From contig NC_023755.2 in assembly GCF_000499845.2 (NCBI RefSeq), positions 37,212,023-37,276,022 of the forward strand: a stretch of DNA of 64,000 nt, in the 5' to 3' direction. This DNA is from Phaseolus vulgaris (Eukaryota; Streptophyta; Magnoliopsida; Fabales; Fabaceae). The position numbers and the translations under genes are program-made. Under the pieces are notes generated by a model. It was not told the origin of the DNA, ran no database searches, and worked only from the letters and a program-made list of their open reading frames with translations. Shown piece by piece: positions 1 to 12,345 of the stretch (positions are counted from its first letter, which is position 1; each line of letters opens with the position of its first letter).

Positions 1-1782
1 GACAGTGTGGTCTCATATGCAAAACCTGACCCATCCACGTGCTCCAACAAGCTGTTGACTGCTTATGCCAATTCTGAATTGGGACATTTCACCACAAATG
101 GTACGCATTAAATATGCCAAAAATGATCTTACGTTTTCTGTCACAATCTTTACCCACGCCCCCACGCTCCATCCCATCCCCCCCCTCTCTCTCTCTCTCT
201 TACCGTCTTTGCAATACCATGTTTCATAACTTTTTCTCAACCTAATTATAACAAAAACATGTTCTATTTAATAAACTCAGATATTTTAAAAAATGGTACC
301 GATAAAACTAAAAATAGATAATTAAATTAAAAAGTATATGATCAAGCATTTGGAACATGGTTATGTTATGTTCATAATTAATTAAAAGAGTTTAGCTTAC
401 GGTAGCTGAATCATTTTGATATAATTGAATTTTGCTTTTTTACGTTAATATACAAGAGCCATTTATATTTATTAGATAAAAGAAAATGTATCAGTGTTTG
501 ATTTTCATAATTTTTGAAGCTGAACTTAATTTTATAAATTTACTTATATCAACTTATGCATGAAATTATACATTATGATGATGGTTTGATAGTAGTTTGA
601 TTAAAATTAATAATTTTTCATTAAAATAATTTTGATACAAAATAAATAATAATTTTAAGATTTATAAAATAATATTTCCATCAACTTATATATTAATATT
701 AAGAAATATTCTAATGGAATCTCTTTGTACCTGCTAATTTGAACAAGAAAGTAACTAGAAGTATTTTAAATTTTTTTGAAGATTATGCCGGTTTATTTTA
801 AAATACAGATAAAATTAAAAAAATATAGAAAAGGAAAAGGAAAGCTAGGAATGAAAATGAATAGTTGAATAAAAGGACGTGGTATTGATAGGACATTTCA
901 CTTGCTGCTATGTTCCACAAAACTTGTATTATGTAAGGGCTACATATAACTCATAGTCTACAAACATTAAAGACTAGGTTGACCCAACACTTCCTCTAGT
1001 TTATGCATGTTTATTTTTTTTTCTTTTAATATTTTGTTATTGTATGTAATTGTTTATATCTTAAATAATGTATTATTCTTATTTTATCAATATTATATCA
1101 ATATTTTTTTTTTATAGTTGAAATTTTACTTTATTGAAAAAACATCATTCATTCATATCAGTCATAAATTATTATTATTTTTACATTCATATAGGGTAAG
1201 TTTTGATTTTCTTTCATGTTATACTTTAACCTTTTTACAATATTTTTCTTGATGAATAAGAAATGATTATTTTTAAAAAAAAGTATTTAAAAAATTTAAT
1301 ATTACTTTGTTACAGTAAATTCTTATTTTTTTTTCGAATTTTTCAAAAATTCAATCAAAACAAAATTTATCTAAAAATCATATACAACACATAAACTAAA
1401 AGATTTTCAATTAAACATATAACTAAAATTCACATAAAAAAATCTTAAAATTGAAGTTTTTCTTCTTCTTCTCATTACTATTATTATTATTATTTTAGCT
1501 TGAGTGAAAACGATCTCATTTTAACGAAAATGGATATCGTTTGAGTAAATATCTTTTCGTTTTTGTGAATTGAATTCATGTAAATTGTCTATTAAATTTA
1601 AAAGTGTTTATGTTTACTAACTTGCATCTAACATTGTTTTAGACTCGTTTGGTCTTATGACACTTGCATTCAACATTTTTGTGTGACATAATTTGACCTT
1701 CACATGTTATTTCTAAAGTTTCTCTTTTAGTTTGGTCTTTGTATATTTTATTTAGCATTTCAGAATGTCTTACTTTTGTTTT

Positions 1783-1836
1783 CTTGGCTTCCAACATCTT
1801 AGGACATTTCTTGGCTTCCAACATCTTAGGACATTT
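1783..1836. repeat. 27-bp tandem repeat, two copies
   Basis: The unit starting CTTGGCTTCCAACATCTTAG occurs at 1783-1809 and again at 1810-1836 with no mismatch. It looks like a recent local duplication in otherwise unremarkable AT-rich DNA. Confidence 0.9.
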
Positions 1837-2520
1837 GCATATGATTATTTCATGATACTAACTCTTTTTGGGAATACATCCAAAACTTAAACTTATGAGC
1901 ATACTAATTTATGGATTTTGAATTAGGTACTACAATAACTTTTATTATCATTTATTATCATTAAAATATCTTATCATGTAAATTGTAAGGACCTAGTTAT
2001 TTATTTAAGATTAAAAGATGTATAATCGAGATGAAGTATAAGTATTTTGTTATTTAAGTATAAAGTTAAAAAAAAAAAGTTAACTATTCAAACTTTATTT
2101 TGAAAAAAATCTCCATCTTTCTAAAACACTTTCTCTTTACATTATATCTCTTCTCTTTAGGTTTCTAAAAGATTTGTTGATCCCTTCGTAGATGAGAGTC
2201 CACCTTAAGAATCTCGATGAAAAATAAAACAAATATTCTTGATCAAAATTTCTTTTAGAGTAAGTTCCTCTTTGCTCATTTTTCTTGAGTCAGTTTTGAT
2301 AAGTTTTGGATGTCTATGAACTAGGGTTTGCATGTGGTCCTTCTAAGGTAAAGATGAATCTCTATTAGTCTAGGATCATAAGGGTATGCTCAGATCATCG
2401 ATTAGAGTTTTAAATGTACAAGTTTAACCTTGCAACGAGAATAGTGAAATTGAGAGCTTAAATTTGATTTGAGAAGTTAAACATGTAAAGAAAGTTAATC
2501 ACCCACCCAAATCCTATGCA

Positions 2521-2697
2521 TTACACTACATAAATATTGGGACCACCCTGAATTACCTACTTCGGCATAGAGTTGCAATACACACCAATCCACACATACA
2601 CATACCCACATTCACACTCACATCCCCCACCCACACACTATACTACACAAATATTGGGATCACCTCATATTACCTACCTTGAAACTAAGTTGTTATC
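2521..2697. repeat. Imperfect ~117-bp direct repeat
   Basis: A block with ACTACATAAATATTGGGA, then ATTACCTAC, at 2521-2580 recurs about 117 bp later as ACTACACAAATATTGGGA plus ATTACCTAC. Between the two is a CA-rich stretch (CACACATACACATACCCAC). No element boundaries were found. Confidence 0.65.
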
Positions 2698-3234
2698 TTT
2701 GTACTTTAATTGTGAGGACAACCCCATACCATAATCCATTATGTAAAAGGTAGAAACAAAATGTTATCGAAAATTTAATAAATTCAGATATTCTGAACAA
2801 TTTAGTAAAATGGATACTTTCTCCACATAATTTATATGAATCAAGTACCATCGTCCAAAACAATTAAGTAATAGTACATAATTAACATAGACATTATATC
2901 TAAGTAGTGACAAAATCATGATTAGAGGAGACTTGAATTTCTCCAAAGGTTCATACATACATATAAAAATAGTTTAAATAAGTAATCATCCCAAGGTCTG
3001 AGCATTGATTTTGGTTTTTATAATTTTTTTTAAAAATTTATTATTATCTTGACTTTTTTAAATACTAACTTGAATATTAAAGTATAATTTCTCATTAGAT
3101 CGAAAAATTAGTCGGAGTGAAATATCTAAAGTTAGTATATAAATGATAATAATTCAATTTAAGAAAAATACTAACACTTTTTAGCTAAAGTAGGAGAAAA
3201 TAAATTCTTCTTCAACAAATTCTCAGATTTAATG

Positions 3235-3474
3235 AAGTTATGTAGGGTTTTATGTATTGGTTTCTTTTGTTTGTTGGTGTTCTTTCTTTCATTTATTTGG
3301 ATTGTTAGTTCTGTTGGTTTAAGTTTAGGCAACTTCTGTTAGTACTTCGGTTTCTTCTCTTAGGTGTTGGCTCTTCTCCCTCTTTAGGGTGTGGGTTGCT
3401 AGGTGAAGTGTGTTTTATTTTCATGATTTGCGTTCTATTTATTCATTCATTCTTTCTTGCTGATAAAAAAAATG
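3235..3474 (+). mobile_element. LINE 3' UTR fragment
   Basis: T/G-rich DNA ends in TTGCTGATAAAAAAAA at about 3458-3474. The same GCTGATAAAA tail ends the LINE fragments at 19554 (+) and 27242 (-), which carry recognisable reverse-transcriptase C-terminal coding. No coding remains here, so the call rests on the tail and general composition. It would be a 5'-truncated insertion in + orientation. Confidence 0.4.
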
Positions 3475-3722
3475 TTGAAAATAAAAACAAGCAAGGCGCC
3501 AAAATTTAGAAACTTATCCAGATTTATTTAGAATATATTCGAAGTAAAGAGACATGATAATATGATGAGAAAAAAATTATGTACATAAAAGGAAAAAAAA
3601 GATATGAAAGAGAATGTAATTGTAAAAATGTTATAGAATTTTGTTTTTGATAAATAATAATTGAAGTCTACCAAATTTGGTCTAGAGTTTTTTTTGCTAA
3701 AAAATAACTTGTAAATATGAAT

Positions 3723-4170
3723 GTACTACAAGAAAATCATCAAATTATAAACACTAAAATAAAAATAATTAGTTAATATTGTACTAAATTAGAGACATTT
3801 TAAAGACTAAATAAATTATAGGTATCTAAAATAGTTTTTATTATTAATAAAAATGTGGAAAGTAGTTTTTTAAATTGGTATCTAACCATTAACCAATGTT
3901 TTAACTATTATATTTTATATTTTAAATTAGTTTTCAAAAGACTAATTGATACCAATTTAAAATCTAAAATATTAGTAGTTAAAATATCGCTAATTTAAAT
4001 ACCAATTTAGAAACTATTTTATAAATTTTATTAATAAAAGAAATTACTTTACATACAGATAATTTTTTATTTTTTAAAATAGTATATAATTTAATTAATA
4101 TAGTGACTAATTATTTTTTTCTTTAATTTTAATTTTAATTACTATTTAATGAATTTTTTATAAAAAGTAC
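3723..4170. mobile_element. Foldback MITE (CACTA-like family), copy 1
   Basis: The left end GTACTACAAGAAAATCATCA and the right end (ending TAAAAAGTAC) read as imperfect inverted repeats of each other over more than 100 bp. Motifs such as TAATTAGT and CTAAATTAGAGAC recur in inverted order. The same family occurs at 38240-38465 and 39045-39398. Non-coding; probably moved by a CACTA transposase (inference from the CTACAAGAAAA-like terminus). Confidence 0.65.
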
Positions 4171-5856
4171 TTTAATCTAATAAGGTATGTGATTATTTTC
4201 TTACTAATCATATAATTAGATATTAGATCAAGAAATAATATGTATGTTTTTTAAAATCCCATTGACACTTTTTTTTGTCGATAAAAAAATGGACATAAAC
4301 AAAAATGTCCATAAATTTTTGTAAGCATCCCATCACATCACACAATTAAAAGTTGTTCAGAAATAGTTGAAAGTGTCTTATTGATTGATGCCATACAAAA
4401 CCAAGCACTTGAAATAAAAATAGGAAAAAGGAATTGGAGGAAGCAAACAATCTGTGAACCTACAAGACTCCGTCGCATCCAAGTTCCAACAAACACACAG
4501 AAAGTTTCCAACGCAGAATATAAAAAACACACAATATGCAAAATAAAAAGGAGGGAGGTGAAGGTGAAAGTGCAGGGGCCCCTACAACACTTGTTCAACA
4601 TTGGATGAGGAAAGTGTCACTGTTTTCCAATGCTTGCGTAGTTTTATACTATTTTTTAACTTTTTAACTGCAACTTTACGTTAATTTAAACGTCAAAGCT
4701 AACGGGCCATCATGGTAATGATTATGGTGCTGGCTAGGGTGGTAGTAGTGAAAGCTTCTTTCATTCTCTTCTGAATTGTAACTGGTTTGGTCTCCATCAT
4801 CGCCAAGTTGCCATGACACAGGTGAAAGTACCTTAACTAGTTCCTTATACTTCTCACCCTTTCAACTGTCCAAACCAATAATAATGAACTGCACGTTTTC
4901 TTTCTTTTTTGGCTCCTCCATTTGAAACACTAGATTTTTTGTGTGTCGTTTTGTTTCTCGCCGCTTCATGTCTCTGCGTCGTTTTCCCTATACACACAAC
5001 GTAGTAGTCCGTGTTTCTTACCTCCTACTTCTTGTTTCTGCATATTCAACAATAATGCTTTCAAGGTGTCTCCGCTGTGGCTCAACCCGTTCTTATCTTG
5101 CTTTGAAAATGAGGAGGCCGCTATGGATGTGTGAGGGCATAGATCTATTTCAAGGGAGCCCTACAACTAGGGTTTTCACTTGCTATTTCTGCCTGCCACT
5201 AAGAGGTGTCTAACGTTGTCGTTGTGGTTTACGTATAGCTTTTAGTTTTTGTTTTTGTTCTTGTAGTGCTAATTGTGTGGTTCTCCTTCCATGTTTTTGT
5301 TACCGACAGTGAGGTTTAGATATTGCGCTGTTTGGTGGGGGGAAAAGCATCATATTGGAGCTGTTTTTTGAGAGAAGTATTACTTTTGGTGTCTGGTAAG
5401 GGAGGAGGAGCTACCTCTCCACCTTTTTGTTTTATTTTATTTTTTATTTTGCTGCAAGGAGTCAAGTTACAGCGAGAATTGAGGAAGGAAACTAGAACAA
5501 GGAACTTTATTTGAAACATCATGTACAAGGTGGTAATATTATAGGAAATTATGCAGTTAGATCGTTTTCTTCAGACTTCACTCACAGTCTTGTCTTGCCT
5601 TGTGTATTGTATTATTATTATTAGTGGTATTATTATTTATGATGGCAGTTTGCAGTTTGCAGCTGCAGCCTCTCTCTCTTATTTATCTCTTTCTTTGTGT
5701 GTCTGTAGTGCAATGTGTTTCAGATATTAAAATAATAATAATTTCTGAAATTATACTAGGGTAGGGGTGTAATAACTTATCTCCTACAAATTTGTATTTT
5801 TCTTCTTCATAATTTAACCAATAAGGTGATGTGGAATTTGTGTGCAGGAGAGAGCT
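4171..5856 (+). other. Upstream region and probable 5' leader of the BELL gene
   Basis: Base composition becomes more balanced after about 4680, with pyrimidine-rich tracts near 5660-5710, as is usual for plant leaders. BELL genes often have a 5' UTR exon and intron. A TGTGCAG at 5841-5847 could be a leader acceptor site, but I cannot place a matching donor. Overlapping open frames on both strands at 4338-4608 have no recognisable features and were not called. Confidence 0.35.
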
Positions 5857-5883
5857 ATGACGGGGTTTGAGTTTATGCAGTGA
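5857..5883 (+). promoter_or_regulatory. Short upstream ORF in the BELL leader
   Basis: An ATG at 5857 opens an eight-codon frame (MTGFEFMQ) closed by TGA at 5881-5883, 79 bases before the main ATG at 5963. If the leader is transcribed as drawn, scanning ribosomes meet this uORF first, which could lower or condition translation of the homeodomain protein. Existence of the frame is seen; the regulatory role is inference. Confidence 0.5.
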
Positions 5884-5962
5884 CTGATCTATTTTGAAAG
5901 GCTTTCATTGAACATTGAGAAGAGGTTTCGTCATCGGATAGTTAAACTTGGTAAGTTGGGAA

Positions 5963-8900
5963 ATGAGCAGTTTAAGGCCTGAGTCTCATGTGGCACAGCA
6001 AATTCGGCGCGAAAAATTGAGAATCCAAAACAGTTCTCAACCTCTGCACGAATTCCCTAACAATCTTGAACCGTTATCTTTGCAGCCGGGGTTTAATAAC
6101 TTTGACCTTCTTCATGTTAGGAATGTTAGAAATGCTAACATGCTTGATGAACCAGTTGTTTATTCACTAGAAATGCCAAACTTCTCCACTTCTTTGAATC
6201 CTTTGTCTGCTCCAAAGAACGCATTGGAGTATCATCAAGAAATAGGTGCAGCTGAACCGAGCAATAGGCTGATGATGAATCAGTATGGTTCATTTTCCCA
6301 TTCCATGCCTGCTATTCATTCTTCCCACAAGGAACAGTGTGAGATTCGTAATTTGGGAAATTGGAGGAACAGTGCTCCCCAACAAGGATCTGATTGGTTT
6401 GTAAATTATGCAAGTAATGCCAATTCTTTTTTGCCTTCTGAGCTCAACAATGTGTCTTCTTACAATGAACTAATGGATGTACAGTGTAGCAATGCATCTG
6501 ATGAAATCAGTGATAGAGAAATTCAAAAGCAATTAGGTGTACTGCATAATCCCCCTCCTCCTCCTTCTCCACTGTATCAGAATGCTTTTCAAGATATTGT
6601 GAAGTCGACTTCTATCAGCGCCCACACCAGGCAAGATATGACTTCCCTAATGCAACAAAACGACCACAGCATCTGGGTGGGTGGTGCTAGTGAAGTTGAG
6701 CTTCAACAACCGAGTTATGGAAATCAGTCAAATCCGGTTCGTTTTGGATGGACAAATCGAGCAATAGATAATATCCCGAGTGATTCACTTCCTCAGAGCT
6801 TATCCTTGTCACTTTCATCGAATGCACAACCCAAACCTTCTGTTTCTCAACATGAGCAAGGGTCTACGTCCGAGTATCCTCGTTGTTTGAAGTACATGAA
6901 ATCGTCTATTGTTTCTAGAGATTGTGCGAAATCAGTTCAAGACACGGTGGGAATGCCTTCAAAGAGTACTATTAGTTACCGAAGTGTGGGTCCCCTTGGC
7001 CCTTTCACCGGGTATGCTACTATTCTTAAGAGTTCAAGGTTCTTAAGGTCTGTCCAACAGTTGTTAGATGAGATTTTCTGTCTATCTGGTGCAAAGTTTG
7101 CGAAATCATATGATGTTTCAGAACGGGTTTCTCCAGAAGTTAGTGCTTCTACTTCTGCAGATACTGTTACTGTCAATGAAACTGGGGTTACTGCAAAAGG
7201 TAGTAACTCAGGTTCTTCATCAACTATGTTGTATAATCTCTCAAAGGAAAATAGTGCTGATTTGGGAGTTGGAAGTAGCTTTGATCTTTCTTCGCGGCCA
7301 GATTATCAACAGAAGAAGGCAAAACTACTGTACATGCAAGAGGAGGTTCGTTTCACTGTTTCCATTTTATATTTTAATTTCTGTGGATTTCTTTTTGCAC
7401 ATTAATGTCTGTTTGGAACAACTTACTGCTAATATGGAAAAGGACAAATACTTTTATGCTGCGTCTGCTGCAACCAACAGGCCTTGATTTCTACAATGCT
7501 AAGAGAAAATCCGTTTAAACCTCACTTTCCAGGGAGAATATGGGAAAACAAAACGATGACCCTGTTCACGTTTTAACTTGTCAATTGCTTTCTTTGTGCT
7601 TTCTTTTGTTACCTATGAAGTTATCATCATAGAGAGTGATTTGTGCTAGTTCAAACATAAATTGCTTAAACGGTATCCTAAGAAGGGTAACGGAGTAATG
7701 TGTGTTCAACAAAGGGAAAGGGAATATAAAGGTCTCATCACATAATGACGTTATACAAATATAATATCATCAGGGTTGTTGGTAATGATTTGAGATGATT
7801 AAATCCCTTTTGATTAACCTCCTCATGGTTAAAACAAGACCTTTTTAGTTACTTTCTTCTTCATGTGTTGTCTCTTCAATCGCTGCTCTTATCTTGTTCC
7901 TTTCCTTGGTTGGCATTGCTTGATCTCTCTCATACATTTAAGTTGTAGGTTTCTCCAAACGCTTAGAAAATTAAAAAAGGAATAGATGAATATTGGTTGA
8001 TTGATAATAAGGTCCAATTCTCATGTACATATAAATAGATTTTAAGAAGCATCATGTTATTGTCCTCAAATTACGAATAAGAAACAAACTCTATATTAAA
8101 CTTAATTTATAATAATAAAATTATAGTTCTTGCCTTTCAGCCTGCAATTGATGAAAAAAATCATCGAGTTATTCAATAAAAATGACTGTGTGTTGCTTCA
8201 AAACGAAAAACTATGAAGTGTTTTTCTTGTTTATTTAATTATCCCAAGTATCAATATAATCAATTTCTTAATTGGCATCCCCATGAAACTCGCTATGTAT
8301 GTTAATTTTTAAAGATATCTCTAATCTTGTCAACATCATGATTGTAGCTAGTGATCATAGATTAATTAGATTTACATTTTCTCTTCTATTATATTTACAA
8401 AAAATGTCTCATCTTAACTCTAATTTGGTAATCCTTCCATCATGTCTACAAATGAGTAACATTTACGACATGGCCTGGGAATTTTGAGATGCTTTTGTGA
8501 ATTCAATTTCATACTTAGTTACCAAAAATCCTATTGTGCACCATTTTAAGAACTGAAATCAAAGATTCTGAACTATAAGTTTTGTAGGATGACTGTGGTT
8601 TACTAATGGTTGAGTTAGTAACTGTAGTTTCAGGGCAGAGCAAAAGTTGAAAATGCACCCTCCTTCATTGTACACATACTAACTTACCAGTGTTACTTAC
8701 TTTTGCTTCAAGTACACGGTAATTTTTAAAATCTATCTTGTGTGCAAGAATAGTATTAGTCAACCGGTCAACCGTGTAAACTTACCTTACAAAGTCCAGT
8801 ACTATATTCTAACATCATCAGAAAATATTTAGTACGTGGAAGCCATGCCCTACCTAGTTACTGTCAACTTGGTCAAACTGACGGGGTATTTGTGTTATTT

Positions 8901-10694
8901 TAAGTAATGTACTTCAACATGCTGGTAATATTTTTGCCAGAAGAATTTTTGCTTGTTACATAAAGTCACAGGTATTAAAAAAAACATGTCATTTTGCTTC
9001 ATTGTAACTTTTTACGGCATGCTGTAATACAGTTCCTTGATAAATGTAAAATTAGGTTATAATAGTGACTTTACAAGTGTCAGAAGAATAGTTTGATTAT
9101 CTCAATGATGCTAATGCTATAGTTATAATTTTGGTGAAGTATTGTCATTTTGGTTTTGTTTAATTTGAAAAAGTTGCGTTGGGCCATTGTTATAGGTTAC
9201 GAGGCAATGCAAGCAGTACCATCTACAAATGCAAATGGTTATTTCATCGTTCGAGTCAGTAGCGGGTCTTAGTTCTGCTACTCCTTACATCTCCATGGCT
9301 CTCAAGTCAGTATCAAAACACTTCAGGTGCCTAAAAAATTCTATATCAGATCAGCTCAAGCTTATAAGCGAAGCCTTGGGAGAGGATGTGTCAATACCCT
9401 CTACCAGTACTGGCAGTAAAGCTGACACTACTATGGCAAGGATAAGATGCAGCATGGACCAAAGCTTTCTAAGGAACAAATCTGGCAAGGGTACTACGGA
9501 TCATCTTGATCCCCAGCAGCATGTGTGGAGGCCCCAGAGAGGGTTGCCAGAGCGTGCAGTGGCAATTCTTAAAGCCTGGTTATTTGAGCATTTTCTTCAT
9601 CCGTAAGTTTGTCTCTATGTCTCTATTTCTTGCTCCGTGACTCTTTTCTCTATTCCACACAGACACTTGGATTGAACATTTTGGCTTTTTTGCTGTTTAA
9701 TTTCTTTTCAGTTACCCTACAGACACTGATAAACACAGGCTGGCTAGTCAAACAGGTCTATCACGGAATCAGGTGGGGGCCTTTTCCTTCAAATTCATTA
9801 TTATGTCTCAAGGCTTTTTATTCTGTTGATTGAATTTGTATAATAATTGACATATGTTCACGTTCGCAGCTTTTAAGGCTGTTCATAGCCTTGGTTAAAT
9901 GTTTTAATATATTTCTTGACTTCCAAAAATGAGTGTTCTAATGTGGTTCTTCCTAGTTATGTCTTCCAAAAAGTATAACAGTATGCTATATATTTACAGT
10001 TTGACCTCCATTAATATGTTATAGTATACATGCTGATCTACAGTTGTACACTAATGCAATAGTATTCAATTTAATAGACATTTCTAATGGTCTAGTTAAA
10101 TTAAATTAATGTATGTTATCATCATGATCGTAATATATTTCATGTTGTATTTTAGTACCGAAACAATGGTGTAACTGATTAATGCAGGTATCAAATTGGT
10201 TCATAAATGCTCGAGTACGAGTATGGAAGCCAATGGTTGAGGAAATACACATGCTGGAAACAAAAGCAACAGGCACCAAGGAGAAGAGTGGTAGACATGA
10301 GGGAACATCTTCTGGTCCTGAAGGTGATACCAGCCAACCTAGAGTGGATATGCCTTTGAGCAATATTGGTATGAATTCAATACCTGAAAACCGATTTGAG
10401 GGTATGGAAATGGAATCAAGCAATGCTGACGAAAGTGGGTTAAACGAAGAACAATGGAGTCAAGAGAAGAGATCTAAATTGGAATGCCAAATGACATCAA
10501 ACACCATGGATGGTACACTGATGGGTTTTGTGCCATACCGACGTGGTGGCCTTGAGGTTGGTGGACTTGGTTCTGTGTCACTAACGTTGGGTCTTAGGCA
10601 TGGCGTTGAAGGAGTACAACACCCACAACAATTGCAAGAGGAGCAGCTTAGACATCACCTTGGAGGGCACATGATCCATGACTTTGTGGGCTGA
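5963..10694 (+). CDS. BEL1-like homeodomain protein (TALE/BELL transcription factor)
   Basis: Nuclear DNA-binding factor; BELL proteins act as heterodimers with KNOX TALE proteins in meristem and organ patterning. Exons, all GT-AG, are 5963-7345, 9196-9602, 9712-9772 and 10188-10694, giving 785 residues. The 61-nt third exon is, from memory, typical of BELL genes. An SKY-type region lies near residues 337-375 ([17 protein letters not shown]), a BELL domain near 452-525 ([20 protein letters not shown]) and a 63-residue TALE homeodomain near 575-638. In the homeodomain the PYP loop is split across exons 2 and 3, followed by [17 protein letters not shown]-like motifs are SLSLSLSS in exon 1 and VSLTLGL near 747-753, and the protein ends in HDFVG. 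I chose ATG 5963 because the frame upstream has no ATG. The reading frame is intact. At 785 residues it is longer than many family members, through a low-complexity N-terminal half. The subclass (perhaps BLH8/BLH9-like) is uncertain. Confidence 0.95.
7346..9195 (+). other. Intron 1 of the BELL gene (1.85 kb)
   Basis: Begins GTTCGT after the codons for MQEE and ends TTATAG before GTTACGAGG, joining the BELL domain in phase 0. The interior is AT-rich with no recognisable nested gene. BELL genes usually have their largest intron here, between the SKY and BELL regions. Confidence 0.85.
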
Positions 10695-11047
10695 TTGTAG
10701 TAACTTCGTGATGGGATAATGAAAGTGGTGCCATTTGCTTCTGATACTCTCATCACATGCCAACTTTGCTTCAGACTTCCAAATTCTGAACTTAAAATGG
10801 CTGCAAACGTTCATACTTTTGGAGACACGCTGTTCAACAAGGGCATCACAACCAAATGAAAGAAACAAGATAGGGTATAAGGTGGAGTTATGTTTTGGTT
10901 TTGTGACCCTTTATCTATAATTATTTCCTTATATTAACTTGATGGTGGGTAACCAGTGTGGAAAAGAAGGCTGAGGTGTAATATCTATGAAAATCTATTA
11001 ATATATATATGATGGAAAAATTTCCTCCTCCCTGAAGAAGAATGGTG

Positions 11048-11053
11048 AATAAA
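11048..11053 (+). terminator. Candidate poly(A) signal of the BELL gene
   Basis: AATAAA lies 354 bases past the stop codon, followed by T-rich DNA with TGTAATGGTTG, which fits a plant 3' end. Plant poly(A) signals are weakly conserved, so the site is tentative. Confidence 0.4.
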
Positions 11054-11961
11054 GATGTAATGGTTGCATTAATGTTTTAATTTTTATATATTAAGATAAG
11101 TCTATCACAAACTTTTTATTATATCTTGTTTTTTTTTTTTAAATTTAAGTGACTCCTAATTTCAACTCAGTGATTCTAAAACTTGAGTAAACTCTTAGCA
11201 TCTCACACACTTTGTATATAATATATACAGACACTGGCTGTCATCAACATGAAGTGCTAAGGGCCATTTTGCTGGAGCTGAACGTGTAAATATTTGTGAA
11301 TTAGTTAAAATAATTACATAGACACTAGATGAACCATTTTCATTTATATAATTATGAATGAGATTTTCTTAAAATTTAGGTCATTTTGAAATATTTGACC
11401 GGGTTTTTCTGACATAAATTTTTATATTCAATATCATTAGGATTGATATCGAAAATATGATAAGAGACTTAATGTTTTTAGAAATAGGTGTTGGTGTAAT
11501 TATTAGGCCTTTATTAGTTATATATTTAGAGTAGAGGAGAATCGATGTTTCCTGCTATAAATTGATATAGATAATTTACATTTTATAATTTTAAGTATAA
11601 GCACAGTGCATGTATTTATTTTGGAAGAAATGTGGTAGGGGCAGTGCCAAGCAAACAAAGCGTCTAATATCTTTATTTATCATCAGAAAACGATGATTAT
11701 AATAATACTGCACTCCTTTATAGGTACACACTGATCGAAGGGGACATTATATAGAGGCACTGAGATACGCTCAGTTCTATGAGTACTGAGAAATTCTTGT
11801 ATCTCTGAAAGGATCAGCCAGAATTTCTCGTAATCTACTCTAACACACTACATAGCTAGCAGTAACTGATTTATTTATCACACATTACGCACAAAGTTAC
11901 AGATATATTTTAGTTCCTCGCCACAAAGATGCATGTGTGAGGGAAGAAGCCCGTGGGATCA
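11054..11961. other. Intergenic DNA and 3' flank of the peptide gene
   Basis: Mostly AT-rich. On the - strand AATAAA (TTTATT at 11870-11875) lies about 90 bases after the peptide-gene stop and is a plausible poly(A) signal for it. No further gene is seen. Confidence 0.45.
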
Positions 11962-12297
11962 TTAACCATGCGTTTTAATGAGTCCTCCAGGTTTGCCATA
12001 AGTATCCATATTAGAAGTGTAGTGATTATGATTATCGTCGGTGGCATCATAATGGCCAGAATCAGGTTTATCAAAATCCTTGGGAGGGATGTAATGATGA
12101 TCATTATCATCAATGACGTCAAAGTGGGCTATGGCAGGGGTTTTTCCATAGTGTTTGAGAGGGATGCTATGATGATTATTCTGGTTACTAAGTTGCTTGG
12201 TTTTTCCATGCATTTGGGCCTTTATGCTCCACCTATCCCCAGCCACACAGCAACAGCATGCTACCATCAAAATTAATGCAATGGCCATAACCCTCAT
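11962..12297 (-). CDS. Small secreted His/Asp-rich repeat-peptide precursor
   Basis: A 111-residue protein from ATG 12297 to TAA 11962. The longer frame back to 12369 starts with GTG and runs through the TATA box, so I chose the inner ATG. Residues 1-20 (MRVMAIALILMVACCCCVAG) are a clear signal peptide. The rest holds three tandem units of 24-25 residues starting at H42, H67 and N91: HHSIPLKHYGKTP, HHYIPPKDFDKPD and NHYTSNMDTYGKPG, separated by Asp-rich linkers with DDN. It ends YGKPGGLIKTHG. The repeats, acidic linkers and terminal DTYGKP segment suggest a processed extracellular peptide precursor, loosely like DY-type sulfated peptides (RGF/GLV or CIF). That link is inference and weak. A decayed relative sharing the NHHYIP-x-x-DF unit lies at 18349-18600. 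I do not recognise the family by name; a histidine-rich metal-binding wall protein is an alternative. Confidence 0.75.
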   Translation of the reverse strand: MRVMAIALILMVACCCCVAGDRWSIKAQMHGKTKQLSNQNNHHSIPLKHYGKTPAIAHFDVIDDNDHHYIPPKDFDKPDSGHYDATDDNHNHYTSNMDTYGKPGGLIKTHG

Positions 12298-12336
12298 TCT
12301 GACACTACTGATATCACCTTCTCCTTCAGAACTCTT

Positions 12337-12345
12337 CTTTATATA
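12337..12345 (-). promoter_or_regulatory. TATA box of the repeat-peptide gene
   Basis: On the - strand TATATAAAG lies 40 bases upstream of ATG 12297, implying a very short leader and supporting the inner ATG as the start. Confidence 0.6.

Larger units (their letters stand above)
1..3230. other. AT-rich intergenic DNA, no gene seen
   Basis: No coding exon or recognised protein similarity was found on either strand. A CACGTG G-box lies at 36-41 and a pure CT tract at about 185-200; this mix is common in plant promoters or leaders, so the left edge could be upstream of a gene outside the window (inference). The rest is AT-rich with small local repeats listed separately. The open frame at 13-240 has no recognisable features and runs through the CT tract. 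Confidence 0.5.

Noticed and set aside
13..240. 75-residue open frame on the - strand
   Set aside because: Runs through a CT tract, has no domain and no splice context; by-product of low complexity.
4338..4608. Overlapping open frames on both strands upstream of the BELL gene
   Set aside because: No recognisable motif and mutual overlap; the region is better read as upstream or leader DNA.
11953..12276. 107-residue + strand frame over the peptide gene
   Set aside because: It is the antisense of the repeats; the - strand has the signal peptide, TATA box and repeat logic.
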